A DNA stretch of 64,000 nucleotides from contig NC_079505.1 in assembly GCF_030052815.1 (NCBI RefSeq), positions 67,257,154 through 67,321,153 of the forward strand. Direction: 5' to 3'. The notes under the pieces were generated by a model. That model was not told where the DNA came from, did no database searches, and saw nothing but the letters and a program-made list of their open reading frames with translations. The DNA is from Hevea brasiliensis. Its lineage: Eukaryota > Streptophyta > Magnoliopsida > Malpighiales > Euphorbiaceae. A program made the position numbers and the translations under genes. Positions 11,043 through 24,060 of this stretch are shown here, one piece after another (the first letter of the stretch is position 1; the number at the start of each line of letters is the position of its first letter).

Positions 11043-12587
11043 CTATGATATATATATATGAAATGGGGAAAAATTATAAGATAATATTAGTTTTTCATTT
11101 GGCTAAATGTGAAGTTAGTGATATAAGAGTGTAAACTAAAAATAAATAAATAAATAAAATATAAATATTTAGATAGTTCATCCTTTTAATATAAAGTTAC
11201 ATTTACGAGTATTCCTTTTGTATTATCATCAAAATAATAATCACTTACAGGCATAAAACTATTTATCCTTTAATCTAATTACACCGAGAGAACTCTAAAA
11301 AAACTTTTTATCTTATAATTCAATAGACTTATTACTTTAACGACCTTATAAATCATAAAGGTTGTCTTCAATTAAAATGAATAATAGTACTTACTCTTGC
11401 CTTTCTCCATCTTAAGTCAAAATCTCTCTGTGTAATAGGCGAAAGCCAAAAAATAAAAAAACCTTTCTACAATACTTTTATTTATAGTGTTAATCTACTC
11501 AATGCTGTTATAGCAATTACATAAATCCAAGGCACACACACAATTGCATAATCATACAGTATGATAAAAAGAAAAAGAATAACATAGGATTTACATAGTT
11601 CGAATGTAAAGTCTATGTCTAGGGGAAAGATAAGAGAAAAAATTCTACAATAATAAAAAAAAAAAAGATACAATCACTCAGAACTCTTAAACCCCAATCC
11701 CAGTGTGTTTTTAAAATATCACATAACTCTACTGTAAAGGGGATAATATTATAATATTTATACTGGTCCATATTATAAGGGCATTGCCTTCGCACTCTTA
11801 ATGAGATCAATGGTGGGCTTCGGGCCTAAGCCTATCAGTTCGTGCCCTCTGTTACCACTATAGATTTCACTTTTTATTCCAATCGGGTCGCAGTGTGAAA
11901 CATTTTGGTTAAGTCATAATCTAGGTCTATAAAAGACATATCCAAAATTCAAGTCACATAAAAAATAATAAATTCTCATTAAAATAGGAATCCCACTTAA
12001 TTTTAAAATAATATTATAATATAAATTTTACTTAATATAAGAAATAATTCTCCATCCTATTGAGTAATACTTTGACCACTCAAATTAAAAAAAAAAAAAA
12101 AAGTCTCTTCCAAATCTCACTATAATTATAATAAGTCACAAATTTAAATTAACTTAAAATCTATTTTATAAAACAATCCGATTGAATAACTTAAATTAAT
12201 TAGTAATTTGAATCGAAATGACTCTATGTAATGAAGTGAAAATTAAGCTTTTGTTTTTTTTTTTTTTTTGGTTTTTTTTAAGAGAGAAGTTCAAATTAAG
12301 TTAACTTAATTTGAATTAGCTAAAATAACTTAAATTCAAAATCCATTCAATTCCACTTATTTTTCACCTATTCTTTTAACTTATTGTCTTATTTTCTACA
12401 AAAACGTGTTAGACTAATTCATATTATCTTTTAACAAAAATCTTGACTGGAAGTCAACCCAATCAATTTTAGAAGTATGCTTACTTCATTCTTCTACGCA
12501 TAATATTTATTGTGTATAAATAAAATAATTTTATATAGGAATTATTAGCTCTTAAAAAAAATGAATGGTATAGGTTATTCACAAATT
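11043..12587. other. Intergenic, AT-rich, with LTR-like remnant
   Basis: The first ~80 bp resemble the last intron of the RLP genes (compare about 47230-47300). About 11540-11780 resembles 26340-26540 (both contain gatacaatcac, cagaactct/tagaactct and ataactctac/acaactctac blocks) and looks like a decayed retrotransposon LTR. I see no gene. Confidence 0.5.
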
Positions 12588-13140
12588 TCATAATTTTATA
12601 ACAAAGGACTAAAGTATATATTATGAATTTTTTTTTTTTTACTAACACTTGAATTTATAATGAGAAATCAATAATTTGGTGCTATTTTAAATATTAGGTA
12701 GTTGATAAAACGATATATTTAATCAAAATAATTCACGAAGTCAACAAATCTTTCCTTAATCATAAATCAACATAGTATTATCATAACTAAAAGAAATTGA
12801 TTATTTTTGAGATAGAAGTAAAAGAAAAGAAAATAAAATAAAAAGAATAAATAAAATTATAAATGGAAAATTTTATTTGCTTTATTGTTTTATGAAATAA
12901 TAATTTTATATTGCATAAAAAAAGATAAAATAAACTTATTTAAAAAAAAAAAAGTTTTAAGAGTAGTATGAGTGTTATCATTTTAGGGTCAGGTAGAGTT
13001 TATAAACTATTAAAAATTTATAATCGAACGTACATATCACTCACCTATAAGAAATTTTAATGGCAATCAATAAAATTTAAACTCGAGGTAGAGTAAATTA
13101 AAGGTTAAATTCTTAATCGCTCAACCCATCTTTCACAAAC
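12588..13140. repeat. Dispersed direct repeat, copy A
   Basis: About 550 bp closely similar, in the same orientation, to 19012-19573. The shared part begins in the actaacacttgaatttataatg segment and ends near the ctttcacaaa sequence. The two copies flank the truncated PP2C locus. No coding content or clear terminal structure was found. Confidence 0.8.
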
Positions 13141-13612
13141 AAGATAAACTTTTGTTTTTACCTATAAGGCAGTATGAGTTTTCATGCAAATTAGTGAGTA
13201 ATTGACAAAGTAATTTTTAAAAAAGGAAAAAAAATCATTTTTCAGTTTTACAAATAAATCATAATCCAAATATCACTAAGACAAAAAAAAAAAACATTTT
13301 ACCAATTTTTCTAATTTTTGTAAAAATGTTATCAAAAATTAAAACTTTAATCTCATATATTAATTAAATAATAGATATTAGACATTAGATTAGTAACACT
13401 ATAATTTTTATTTTCTTCTTCCTATTATTTCTCTGACTACTCATAATTGAAAATACTATCATTAAATAAATGGTATATTTTACAGTTATTTTATTTAAAA
13501 TAAAATAAAATTACTATATTGTAGAAAATAAGGTGATTTAATAAAATTTTATAATTTATTTATAAAATAATTTTTTTATAAAATAATCAATTATAAAAAA
13601 TTTATTAACACA

Positions 13613-16600
13613 GCCATTCAGATAACCATCTTCAACATATCCCCCCAGGGACTCAATCCGGGTCCTTTCATTAACACAGCAAGGCCTATGGTCCTTTGAC
13701 ATTTCTATAGCTGTTCCACGTCGTGACAATACAGCCCGGCAGTCACCAGCATTTGCCACAAGCAAAGACCTGTCCAAGATAAAGGCAGATAATCAGGAAA
13801 ATATGGTAATACTTTGCAGGCTTTACCATTGTTTCACTTTCCCAAACTCATCAAGCTATACAATCACCAATAACTTCCATATTATCACCTTTTGTTTCTA
13901 TCATGTATTTTCTTCATTTAAGCACCTACAGCTCATTTTGTAACAAACCGCACCTTCAGACAGCCATTATTACCTCTTAACTTTCAGGACTGTTATTTAG
14001 GTTGGGATGGACCAGAAAGTCCCATTTGAAATAGCAAAAAAGGTATGGAATGAGCTGCAAATTTCCTAAAACAACCAAGGAAATGTGATGGCTAATCAAC
14101 AGTAAAGGATGGAATGTACTTACCTCCCAAATATCATTGCAGTGATTGCAGTTGTGCCAGAAGAGAGGGAAGACTCAAGGGAGCAAGTCTCCGCAAAAGC
14201 TGTATCAGTCTCAATGAATGACCTTGCGAACACTTTCTCAAGTTCTAATGCCAAATCTGCATCCTCAACAATAACTCTTGGCAAATGATCCCGGACAAAA
14301 TGTGCTGCACTCTTTCCCCCATGCCCATCAAATACCTGTTGTTTCAAAGCAATAAATATTACAAATTGTAAAAATAAAAATGAAAAATCCTTATTATTAT
14401 TCCCTGTATGTGCATATTATGTTTTCTGAATATTTTATGCAATGTAATTACAGCAAGTCTATTCTGGTCAAGTACTGTTTGGGTCACAAGCTTCAAGTAA
14501 TAGCATACTATTTTTCCTTTGAATTTTATGGGTTGGGGAAAACCCAGATCACAATTGCTTATGCTAAGGGGTAGGTATCCAACCACTGGCTACAAGCAAC
14601 AACTTCAAGTAAAGCCATGTTCCCACGAAGTTAATCTGTCTTGAAAGTTCATTAATTAGAAAGGTGCAAGACCAATATTCCTAAAACGTTGCCGCCCTAG
14701 AATTAATTGGTGGAGAAATTAGGAATCTTGCCATTAATTTAGAAGTAATTCACTTGTGAAAATGAAATTCTTGTGCAATACATAAATTTTTATTAGCTAT
14801 CATAAAGCACAGAAATAAGATTATAGGCAGAAGACTTACACCATAGAAAGAAACAGATTCCTCCCTAAGTAAATTGTAACCAAATTTCTTTGCCAAGTCA
14901 CTAATGCAAATGTGTGTATCCTCCATATAAAGCCGACCACCAATGTCAGACCATTCTCCTGATTGAAGGACAGGAATAAAATTTGTTTTAAGATTCTGTT
15001 TCCTCTCCAGAGTCACTCGATCCTCACAGATGCTTTCTAGCTGAATGGCCACAAAGGTCTGAAATTAATTAAGACAAAGGACAATAAATAACTCAGAAAG
15101 TAATCTAAAGTCACAGATAGACCAGAACTTCCCATATATAAGAATCACATATGTAAATATTGATTTAATAACAAACATTTCCCATGAGTAAGAATCAATG
15201 CTAAAAGTGTGTATTTGGCCATCATATTAGGGAGGCACATGCTTTTCTAAAGCCACAGTGAGGAGACAATTTATAAAGACTAAAGAATCAAGTAAGACAA
15301 TATGCATAGCATGGCACCAGTTCCCCTGGGCTCACATAATGAAAAAGCAAGTGCTTTATGATTATAACAATAAAGACCTTCACATCTAAGAGAACTGGAT
15401 AGTAGAAAATTCTCCATTACCTAATCCACATTTTGCCTTAACCCTACATGTATCATATTTAAAGTCATATTAATTAGGATCCTAAGATAGGAGAGTTATA
15501 TCAGGCAAACACACCATGTGAAACCTCAACTAATTTTCACAATATATTTGAGAGTTATTACCAAGATAATGTTTCAGAAATAAGTTTTGTCTGGCAACCA
15601 ATTTCCACCCAAATATTCTATCCTTGTTCATTTGGCTTTCTTTGGTGAAATTCATAGTCTCCAAGCCAAACATAACTCAAAATCCAGGAAGCAACAAATA
15701 AGATATTTGAAAGGAATGATTAGAAAACGGATCATGTCAATAACTATACTATTATTACAGTAATGGAAAAATTGAGACTACCACTACTGGAACATGGAAT
15801 TCCACTTTCTTAAGAACACCATTTTTGCTTTTCCTTTAGTGATGTAAAAGAATAGCAACAATGATTTTTCAACATTCCTGAATTCCAAAAGGAATTGAAG
15901 TATACAGGTGTCAGTGTCACTGTCACCGAAGTAAGCACGTTTGATTTAATTGGCTATAGGTTCATCATTACATTTCTGATAATCAAAAGCATATAAAATA
16001 TAGGATCAATGATTAAGAATCAAGAGGATGCCTATGGATATAAAGTTTCAAAAGATGTGATAAAGACAAAAAGAAGGTCACACCAGGAAACCTTATCAAG
16101 GTTACTGTGATAGCATTCTTGTCGTTTAATTAATACCAAAAGTCTACACGCTAATTTGTTGACCATACAAAGCAGGCAAAAAGATTTTCCAGCAGTTTCT
16201 GAATTTTCCAACCAGCAATACAACATATTTTTAAAATACTCAATAGCAGAAGGTGGAGGAAAAAAAGGTTTTTAGTTTAAAGAAGGCCAAAATAAACAGA
16301 CCAATCTTTTAAGAGGTTTTCTGAACAAAAAAAACTTTCAATGACCAAAACAGAACTAGAAAAGCAATAGAACTGAACACCAACTCAACTCAACTCAACT
16401 AAGCCTTTATCCCAAAAATTTGGGGTCGGCTATATGGATTCGCTTTCTCCACTTTAAACAATTTTGGGTTAAATCCTCAGAAATGTGTAATGCTTCTAGG
16501 TCATGTTGTACTACTCTACTCTAAGTCTGTTTAGGTCTACCCCTTCTTTTCTTTCTATCCTCTAACTTAATGTGCTCTACTTGTCTAACTGAAGCCTCCG

Positions 16601-18350
16601 TATGTTTACGCTTCACATGACCAAACCACCTCAATCTCCCTTCTCTCAACTTATACTCAATTGTCACCACTCTTACCTTTTCTCTAATCCTCTCATTACG
16701 GACTTTATCTAGTCTAGTATGGCCACTCATCCACCTCAACATTCTCATCTCTGCAACTTTTATTTTAGACACATACGATTCTTTCAGTGCCCAACACTCA
16801 CTACCATATAACATGACCGGTCGTATTACTGTATGGTAGAATTTTCTTTTCAACTTATTAGGAATCTTGCGATCATATAAAACTCCCGTGGCACGTCTCC
16901 ACTTCAACCATCCGGCTTTAATCCTATGACTAGCATCCTCCTCACATCCCCCATCTACTTGAAGGACTGAGCCGAGGTATTTAAAGTGATTTTTTTGAGA
17001 CAATACCACTCCATCCAAACTAACTCCTTCCCTATCACCAGTTTGGCCTTCACTGAACTTGCAATGCATGTATTCTGTCTTCGTTCTACTTAACTTAAAG
17101 CCCTTTGACTCTAAAGTACATCTCCAAAGCTCTAGCTTTCTATTGACTCCTTCTTGCGTCTCATCTATCAGAACTATATCATTCGCAAACATCATGCACC
17201 AAGGGTTACTCTCTTGTATATGTTTTGTCAACTCATCTAAAACTAATGTAAAAAGGTAAGGGCTTATAGCTGATCCTTGGTGTAATCCAACTGAGATCGG
17301 AAAATCTCGTGTCCCCTCCCACTGTACGCACAATAGTAGTTGCTCCTTCATACATATCTTTCAGCACTTGTATGTATCTAATAGATACCCTCTTTTGTTC
17401 TAACACTCTCCATAAGACATCTCTTGGAACACTATCATAAGCCTTCTCCAAATCAAAGATCTTTCTTCACATCTCTATATTTCTCCATCAAGCTTCTAAT
17501 GAGAAAAATCACTTCCATAGTTGAACAACCGGGCATGAAGCCAAATTGATTGAGAGAGATAGATATATCATGACGTAGTCGATGCTCCACAACTTCATAG
17601 TATGACTCATAAGTTTAATTCCCCTATAGTTTGAACAACTTTGTATGTCTCCCTTATTTTTAAAAATAGGTACTCGTCCTCCATTTATCAGGCATGATAC
17701 TGAACACCAGTGAAGGAATTAAAATTGGAATGCATGTAGTTACTATAGAAAGCAATAACTAAAGAAAGAAAGAAATTACTAAAGAAAGCATTACTCATCA
17801 TAAACAAAGAAATATTGAAATTAAAGAAAATTCATAGCTGATTGAGAAAAAAATCTCAAATTCTTGGGAGAAAGCAATAATTGTATTTACATATGGCCAA
17901 TATGCTCGCCATAGCCATACGGATAAAACAGAAAGAAATTCATAATTGTGCAAGCAACTAAAATCAAAACCTTCCACAGCAACATCAACAGAAATAGGGA
18001 AAGCATAGATATCAGAAATCAACAATAGAAATCATCAATGACTTCAAAAACAAGCATACATGTTCTCTAATCAAATTGGTCATCAAAAGAAGTTTTACAT
18101 CAAATAAAATTAAGAAAAAAAAAAACTTGGGACATAATGCAAACAGAGAAAGAAGCCAAATTCATACAGGAAAAGAGCTGCAGACACTGAACCCATCACC
18201 GGAGCTAATCAAGGAAGAGTCTTTATCCCAATTATCCATCTTGTCATGCAAGGCCTCACAATGCAAAGGCCAAGACTGCTTCTTGTTGATGTTGGTATTG
18301 CCGAGGCTTTCCACTTCTTGGTTAACCTGCTTAGCATCCTTAACACACAT
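13613..18350 (-). pseudogene. Protein phosphatase 2C, 3'-truncated gene
   Basis: Four exons can be joined in phase on the minus strand: 18350-18168 (start MCVKDAKQ; an in-frame ATG further upstream at 18413 is less likely), 15058-14840, 14335-14124, 13769-about 13613. Together they encode roughly the first 220 residues of a PP2C Ser/Thr phosphatase. Visible motifs are YMED (metal-binding region), SFYG joined to VFDGHGG across intron 2, SGTTA, and NAGDCRAVL followed by LSRRG and DHRP. The similarity stops after DGYLNG at 13613. The remaining catalytic motifs (TRALGD, the later DG and DN motifs) are absent downstream, where only AT-rich DNA follows. Junctions are canonical GT-AG up to that point. 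The order suggests a once-functional gene now lacking its C-terminal half. Membership of a particular PP2C clade is uncertain. Intron 1 (3.1 kb) hosts a LINE. Confidence 0.85.
16383..17698 (-). mobile_element. 5'-truncated RTE-type LINE in PP2C intron 1
   Basis: The 3' end on minus has a short TTGAG-type tandem tail (plus-strand caactcaactcaactcaact at 16382-16400) typical of plant RTE LINEs. The insertion is flanked by an 11-bp target duplication, actgaacacca, at 16372-16382 and 17699-17709. RT remnants are GLHQGSAISPYLFTLVLDEL and a catalytic box that reads FANDIVL instead of FADD (16521-17351). An upstream frame (17233-17451) begins MEKAYDSVPR. The C-terminal part has the RTE-typical RMLRWMSGH and GRLRWFGHV motifs. 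Frameshifts and the lost catalytic Asp make it dead. Confidence 0.92.
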
Positions 18351-19011
18351 TATTATGATGTTGATAAATAATAAGAAAGAAAAGGCAAAGGCTTTTAGAC
18401 TCTTTAGCAGCAACTCCTTTTTGTTTATGGGAATCCAAAGTGAGGAGACAAGGGGAAAATAGTAGGGGTGGGGAGAGGGAGAGAGAGAGAATCAGAGAAA
18501 AATAGTGACTCGGAGAGAAGATTCTGGGAATATAATGGGGTAGATGGTGTATAGAAGGTGCAGTAGAAGAAAAAGAGCCACTAAATTCTAGATTTTTCTA
18601 AAGGAAGCGCGGCTGAAAGTCAGTTGATTGTGTATTATTTATGTTCTGTTATTTCTTTGATTTTTCTTTTTGTTATTATTTTCCTTCGCAAATGTTGCTG
18701 GAATATGTCTCCTCTCTGTTATGTCTTGCCTTCTTTTTCCCTTTTTTGTTTCTTATTTTATTTTTTTTAGGAATTTTATATATATATTTTTAAGAATTTT
18801 AAGGACTTGTTATGTCTTGTTACATTTGCATATTATTATTATTATTATTATTATTAAAAAAAATTCAAACTAATTTAAATATATACTCTGATGTCCATTA
18901 TTTCATGATTAAATTTGAATTTCATTTATATAAGTGCAATTAAATTTGAAATTTTATAAATTAATTGTGTGGCCAATTTAAAGTTCTTAAAAGATAAATT
19001 ATAATAAAAAA
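18351..19011. other. PP2C 5' flank
   Basis: On the minus strand the upstream 150 bp is CT-rich (GA-rich on plus, 18470-18500), as in many plant 5' UTRs. A (TTA)n microsatellite lies at about 18831-18856. No further gene is seen. Confidence 0.5.
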
Positions 19012-19573
19012 AATTCATAATTTATAATAAAGGAATAAAGTATATATTATGAAAATTTTTTATTTTATTTTTACTAACACTTGAATTTATAATGAAAAAT
19101 CAATAATTTGGTGCTATTTTAAATATTGGGTAGTTGATAAAACAATATATTTAATCAAAAAAATTCATGAAGTCAACAAATCTTTCCTTAATCATAAATC
19201 AACATAGTATTATCATAACTAAAAGAAATTGATTATTTTTGAGATAGAAGTAAAAGAAAAGAAAATAAAATAAAAAGAATAAATAAAATTATAAATGGAA
19301 AATTTTATTTACTTTATTGCTTTATGAAATAATAATTTTATGTTGTATAAAAAAGATAAAATAAACTTTTTTTTCTTAAAAAAAAAGTTTTAAGAGTAGG
19401 AGAAGTGTTATCATTTTAGGGTATGGCACAGTTTACAGATCATTAGGAATTTATAATCGAACTTACATATCATTCACTTATAAAAAATTTCAATGGCAAT
19501 CAATGAGATTTGAACTCAAGGTAAAATGAATTAAAGGTTGAATTCTTAATCGCTGAATCAATCTTTCACAAAT
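19012..19573. repeat. Dispersed direct repeat, copy B
   Basis: Counterpart of 12588-13140 in the same orientation, with small indels mostly in homopolymers. It includes the same boundary sequence ending near ctttcacaaa. Confidence 0.8.
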
Positions 19574-20666
19574 GAATTAAAGGTATTTCATTCAATTGAT
19601 AGATCAAAATTCGAGTTTTCACCGAGTTTTCAATTTTCCTAAAGAAGGGATAATTAATATAAGACATTAAGATTGGATAGTAAGACAATAAGATGTATTA
19701 ATTATTAACAGTTCCATCCCCAAAGAAATAGATAAGGTTAATGTTGCATTTAATAATTAATATTATTTGACAACTGGAATGGGGATGGAATCTCAATTAG
19801 TATCATAATGAATTACATTCTAAATTAATTAACAATTACAGGCATACTTTAAAAAAAAAAAAAGAAAAATTACAGGCATGCTATTTACAAGATTCTATCT
19901 CAAATTCATTTAAGATACTGTCAGGAAAGTCAATTCACCTGTTAAATGTGCAAATTTAAGCATAAAACTCTTCTTATTTTCAAGTATAGAACTCGTTAGA
20001 TTTGTTGAAATTTGCAGGCCTCACAAAATTTCAAATCCTGATGGATTTAATGTTGAAAATTTAGAGTGTTTGAATTGATTTATAAATTAATTAAATATAT
20101 ATAAATAAAAAATTATAAATATATTTTTTATAAAATAAGTAAAATATGTTATATTTAATTTATAAATTAAAAAATTACTTAAAATGAATAAGAGATTATA
20201 AAGTATCAATTACTTTTATTTATTTATTTATTTTAAAATTACTTTTTAACTATATTAACTTAATAATTTTTTTACACAATATTTTCCTTATTTTAATACT
20301 CTGAGAATATAACATATCATTTTTAATTATTTTAATAAATTAAATTACTTGTAAACACTTAAATTATTTAAAAATAACTTTTAAATAATTTTATCAAACA
20401 TAAAATTATTTTCTTAAATTAATTTATAAATTAAAAAATATATTTTAAACTAAAAAGTTAAAAATAGCCAAATAATACCTTCTTTATACCTCATTAATAA
20501 TCCACGTTTATCATTTCAAATTATCAGCCTTACTTCCAAAAATCTAACTACAGATTTATGTACCCGCCATCCCTCGGGCTCAGGGCAAAACCTAACATAT
20601 ATAACATAGCCAAACCACTGGCCCTGTGATTATACATGTTGTAGCTCTAATATCATATCATCTTAA

Positions 20667-20712
<46 letters not shown>

Positions 20713-21977
20713 GATAGTAAATGATATGCAGGGAATGACGTCCGCTTCATATCCTAAAATGTCAAACTGGAATTGATTACCACCCAAACACATGGAAACT
20801 GGAAGCTGACATTGCTGCTTCCAGTCCAAGCAACATTGTACAATGGAACCCAAGCCCCAATTCTCGCCAATTTTTTATTAGATAATATAGGCTGCAAAAG
20901 TCCACTGCCACTGTCACCATTTGTCCTTTCATCACCCACTTCACCATAACAATCTCATGGATCATTCAAGCGAAGTCGGTGCCAGTACCTAAAATACCCA
21001 GCAAATGTTTGGAATATAAATCCCATCCTGAAGAGAAAATGACCTAACAATTCATCGACGCATCGGTGTGGAGAAACAAAATGTTTACTAAGCCTAATAT
21101 GAGAAGAACAAGAAATAAGAATCCTAATTGAGTCACTGGAATTCATCAAGTTCTAATCAATCATTTACAAACATAGAATGCATTTCTATAACTCATTTGA
21201 AAATAAATTTAAAAATAATTTAAAATGTAAAATTCAATTAAATTTCATACAATCAATATTTAGTATGATTTCATAATTTAAATTCATTTATCCTTTTCTT
21301 GTATTTACTATAAAATTAACAAAAAAAAATCAACTTATATATATATATAAATATGTGTCTGTGCGTGTAAGCGCATGTGCCTAGTTAACATCATAAATAA
21401 TGTCACAAGTGCGTAATAATAAAGAATGGTAGGAGTAAGAGAGGGGAAGAGAAAGGTAAGATAGAATGCGAGGCGGAGAGAGAGAAAGGTAAGATAGAAA
21501 GAGGGGAGAAAAGAGAGGAAGTGAAGGTGTGCAGGAATACATGGACATTTTAATCCAAAAAAATGTTTTCTAGAATTCCATCAAATTCCTATTTGATGGA
21601 GCCAATTCCATGAAATTGAATTTCTAGAGTTGAAATCTTTTTTCCCCCCCAAATCAAACATAATAAACATGGAATTCAATTAAATTCCACAATTTTGTAG
21701 TATTCATTTGAAATAACATTTGACAGATTGAATAATGTGTTTTAATAATGGAGATATGCAACACGTAACCGGCAAAACATATAAGAAAAAGAACCCCACC
21801 CCAATTTATTGCCTCTGCTGATTCATAATTACTAGTGTATGATTTGGAATTTTTGCCCCCCTTCCCACAATTTATTACCTGTGTTTAATTCATAATTAAT
21901 AGTGTGTGATTTGCAAGTTTTACTCCTCATTGCTCATTTGTCCCCTTTTTTCCCTTTGAAAATCTTGACAAATGCAG
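19574..21977. other. Intergenic DNA, no gene recognised
   Basis: AT-rich to about 20500. A moderately GC-richer stretch (20520-21150) holds short overlapping minus-strand frames that I cannot assign to any family. It includes a (GA)n microsatellite at 20672-20709. An (AT)n run lies near 21336-21349 and a GA-rich stretch at 21420-21530. The last ~200 bases probably derive from the final RPS11 intron, because they precede its inverted last exon. Confidence 0.4.
20672..20709. repeat. (GA)n microsatellite
   Basis: Uninterrupted GA dinucleotides, about 19 units. Confidence 0.97.
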
Positions 21978-22068
21978 ACCACTTTCAAAGACAGTCAGAT
22001 TGAATGTTCTTAAGGTGATTCCTGCTGGATCTTCTGGCGGGGGCAAGAAGGCCTTCACTGGAATGTGA
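21978..22068 (+). pseudogene. RPS11: RPS11 (uS17) last exon, inverted
   Basis: A plus-strand exon that begins after an acceptor-like aaatgcag at 21977 and encodes [19 protein letters not shown] and then [10 protein letters not shown] before a TGA at 22066-22068. That is the C-terminus of 40S ribosomal protein S11. It starts in phase +1, exactly what the penultimate exon (22438-22349, ending ...GQC plus AG) needs. Every other exon of the gene is on the minus strand just to the right, so this exon cannot be spliced to them. No second copy of the last exon is seen on the minus strand. Confidence 0.9.
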
Positions 22069-22348
22069 GTTTGACAATGACGGTTTCAGGGTGATGTTAC
22101 AGTCATGATGGATTTAGGGTAATCTGGTTATAGAAAAGCAGATTTTAGAAGTTTTAAACAGCATCTAGATTGACATTATTGATTAAAAGATGGATTATTG
22201 AACACGCTCTGTACTTCAAATTTTTTTGGTAATGGAAATTTGTTACGACATGCAGTAGGTTCACTGAATGAATTAACACCTGTTTGGTAAGGAAAAGTAT
22301 CATATCATTTAGTAATTGGATGAACATGCATGCTTAATAGAAACCAAC

Positions 22349-24060
22349 CTGCATTGCCCAATAATAACATGATCTCCTTCTTTAACACGGAAACATGGAG
22401 ATATGTGTGCCGGAATATTTGAATGTCTCTTCTCATATCTATGAAAAAAGAGATTGGAAACAAAAAAAAAAAAAGATTAGATTATTCTTCCATATAAGTG
22501 ATGAAAGGCAGTGAAAATAACTTCCTCAAAATTAATGTTAGAAAATGCCTTTGGTATTTCTTGATAAAATGAAGATAATTTCGGCGAACAATAATGGTCC
22601 TCATCATCTTCGCACTGTGGCAAGTTCCCGCTAAGATACGACCCCTGATAGACACAGTTCCAGTGAAGGGACATTTCTTATCAATATAAGTTCCTGTAAG
22701 AAACATATTTAAGGCATTAAATCAGCAAACATCATATTATTATTATTATTATTACTACCAAGGACAAGTACAGAGAAAATAGCAATTCCACGAGCAAAAA
22801 GGCAATTGATGAATTTGACATAAGAGAGCAAAAAAAACCTCAAGCACTAAGACGCAGTGACGCACCAATGGCATTTTGAAAAAAAAAATCCATTTATTAG
22901 ATGCACTGGTGATATTAATTTCAAAAACTTCCTAGTACATCAATATTGGATTCTAGTAGCTCAACAAACTTTCTAGAGCCTTGCACCTGGAACAAGGCGT
23001 ACACCTAGGGCCTAGTGAATGTCGCTGGCCCTTCTCCTATAGATGTACTAGGGTTGGAGCTGGTGAGCCTTGTGTCTGAGGTGCACCTCTAATAACTATG
23101 TTTAAAAGTGCCTTGATTTGATCATGCATACATTACAATAATCTGATTACAAAGCATAACTTGACTAAATAACAACTCAACTTACGCTTGCTAAATCTCT
23201 ACGCATCCCCAAATCAAGCAGTAGAGAAATCTAAATGCAGTATATGGTTTCACCATACATATGAAAAAACCAAATACTTTCACAGGAAGCTATATTTCAC
23301 AACAGAACGTGAAGTATGCAATGCACATCTAATAAGATGGCAAATCAGGCATTAAGAATCCCAAGTAAAGAGCCCAACGAAAATGTGTGACTTAATCACA
23401 ATTTCTGATGCCAAAGTAACAGCTGATAATGAAGAAAAGATGTTGGATTTACTCCCATGGAATCAACAACAAACTACGAAATCATACCACAAAGCCATGA
23501 TTCAACAACAAATTGCTGGAAAATCATATGCATTTGCACCATATATTACTATGGAAAGACAAGACGAGATAAAAGACTACTTGCCTGCAGATGCATTCAA
23601 CACTAAGTAGCAGATAATTTAGACTCCATTTCAGCTACTAAAATTTAACATCCACAAATACGAGCACCCAGAAGTGATGCATATACATATAAATGAAAGT
23701 ATAATAACCGAACCTTCAATTGCTTCTCTGGGAGTCTTGAAACCCAATCCAATGGATTTCCAGAATCGATTTCCACCCTTGCCAGGCCTCTTTCCCTTCC
23801 CAGATTTCTTCGAACTGCGAAAATTGGTTCCAAAAACTGAAAAGAAAATATAAACAAAACAAAAGAACCCACATTAAAAACAAGAAGATTTCCTTTTATC
23901 TTATTTTACCATAGAAAAGCTTTAGGTTGCTTCAGAAAAGCCTTCTAAGTCTGCAACAAAGAATAAACAGAGACGACAATAAGACCCAAAACGTTGCGTT
24001 TTAAACAAGACAGCGAAGCGATAGAGTAAAAAGATCTGAAGGGAACCTGCTCCGCCGTGA
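22349..24060 (-). pseudogene. RPS11: 40S ribosomal protein S11 (uS17), rearranged pseudogene
   Basis: Exons on minus: 24060-24049, 23836-23714, 22693-22549, 22438-22349. They encode most of cytosolic small-subunit protein uS17, an rRNA-binding protein of the 40S body. [20 protein letters not shown] and then [13 protein letters not shown] are visible in exon 3, and [17 protein letters not shown] in exon 4. Defects: the expected start codon is ACG (minus strand, 24060-24058) in front of GCGGAGCAG. Exon 2 begins with about 20 nt that do not keep the downstream frame and lacks part of the N-terminal coding sequence. The exon 3 donor is GC. The last exon is inverted at 21978-22068. Introns are retained, so this is a duplicated or rearranged gene and not a retrocopy. 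Confidence 0.88.

Noticed and set aside
18162..18413. Start of PP2C at the upstream in-frame ATG (18413)
   Set aside because: It would add a 21-residue hydrophobic stretch not expected for a cytosolic/nuclear PP2C; the ATG at 18350 is the simpler start.
20653..21149. Short minus-strand frames that looked like a small protein gene
   Set aside because: Overlapping in two or three frames, no recognisable family, one begins in a microsatellite; kept only as unassigned DNA.
23383..23610. 75-residue plus-strand frame
   Set aside because: Falls in the intron between RPS11 exons 2 and 3, opposite strand, no known motif.
23645..23872. 75-residue minus-strand frame overlapping RPS11 exon 2
   Set aside because: Wrong frame of a real exon; the [15 protein letters not shown] frame is the homologous one.
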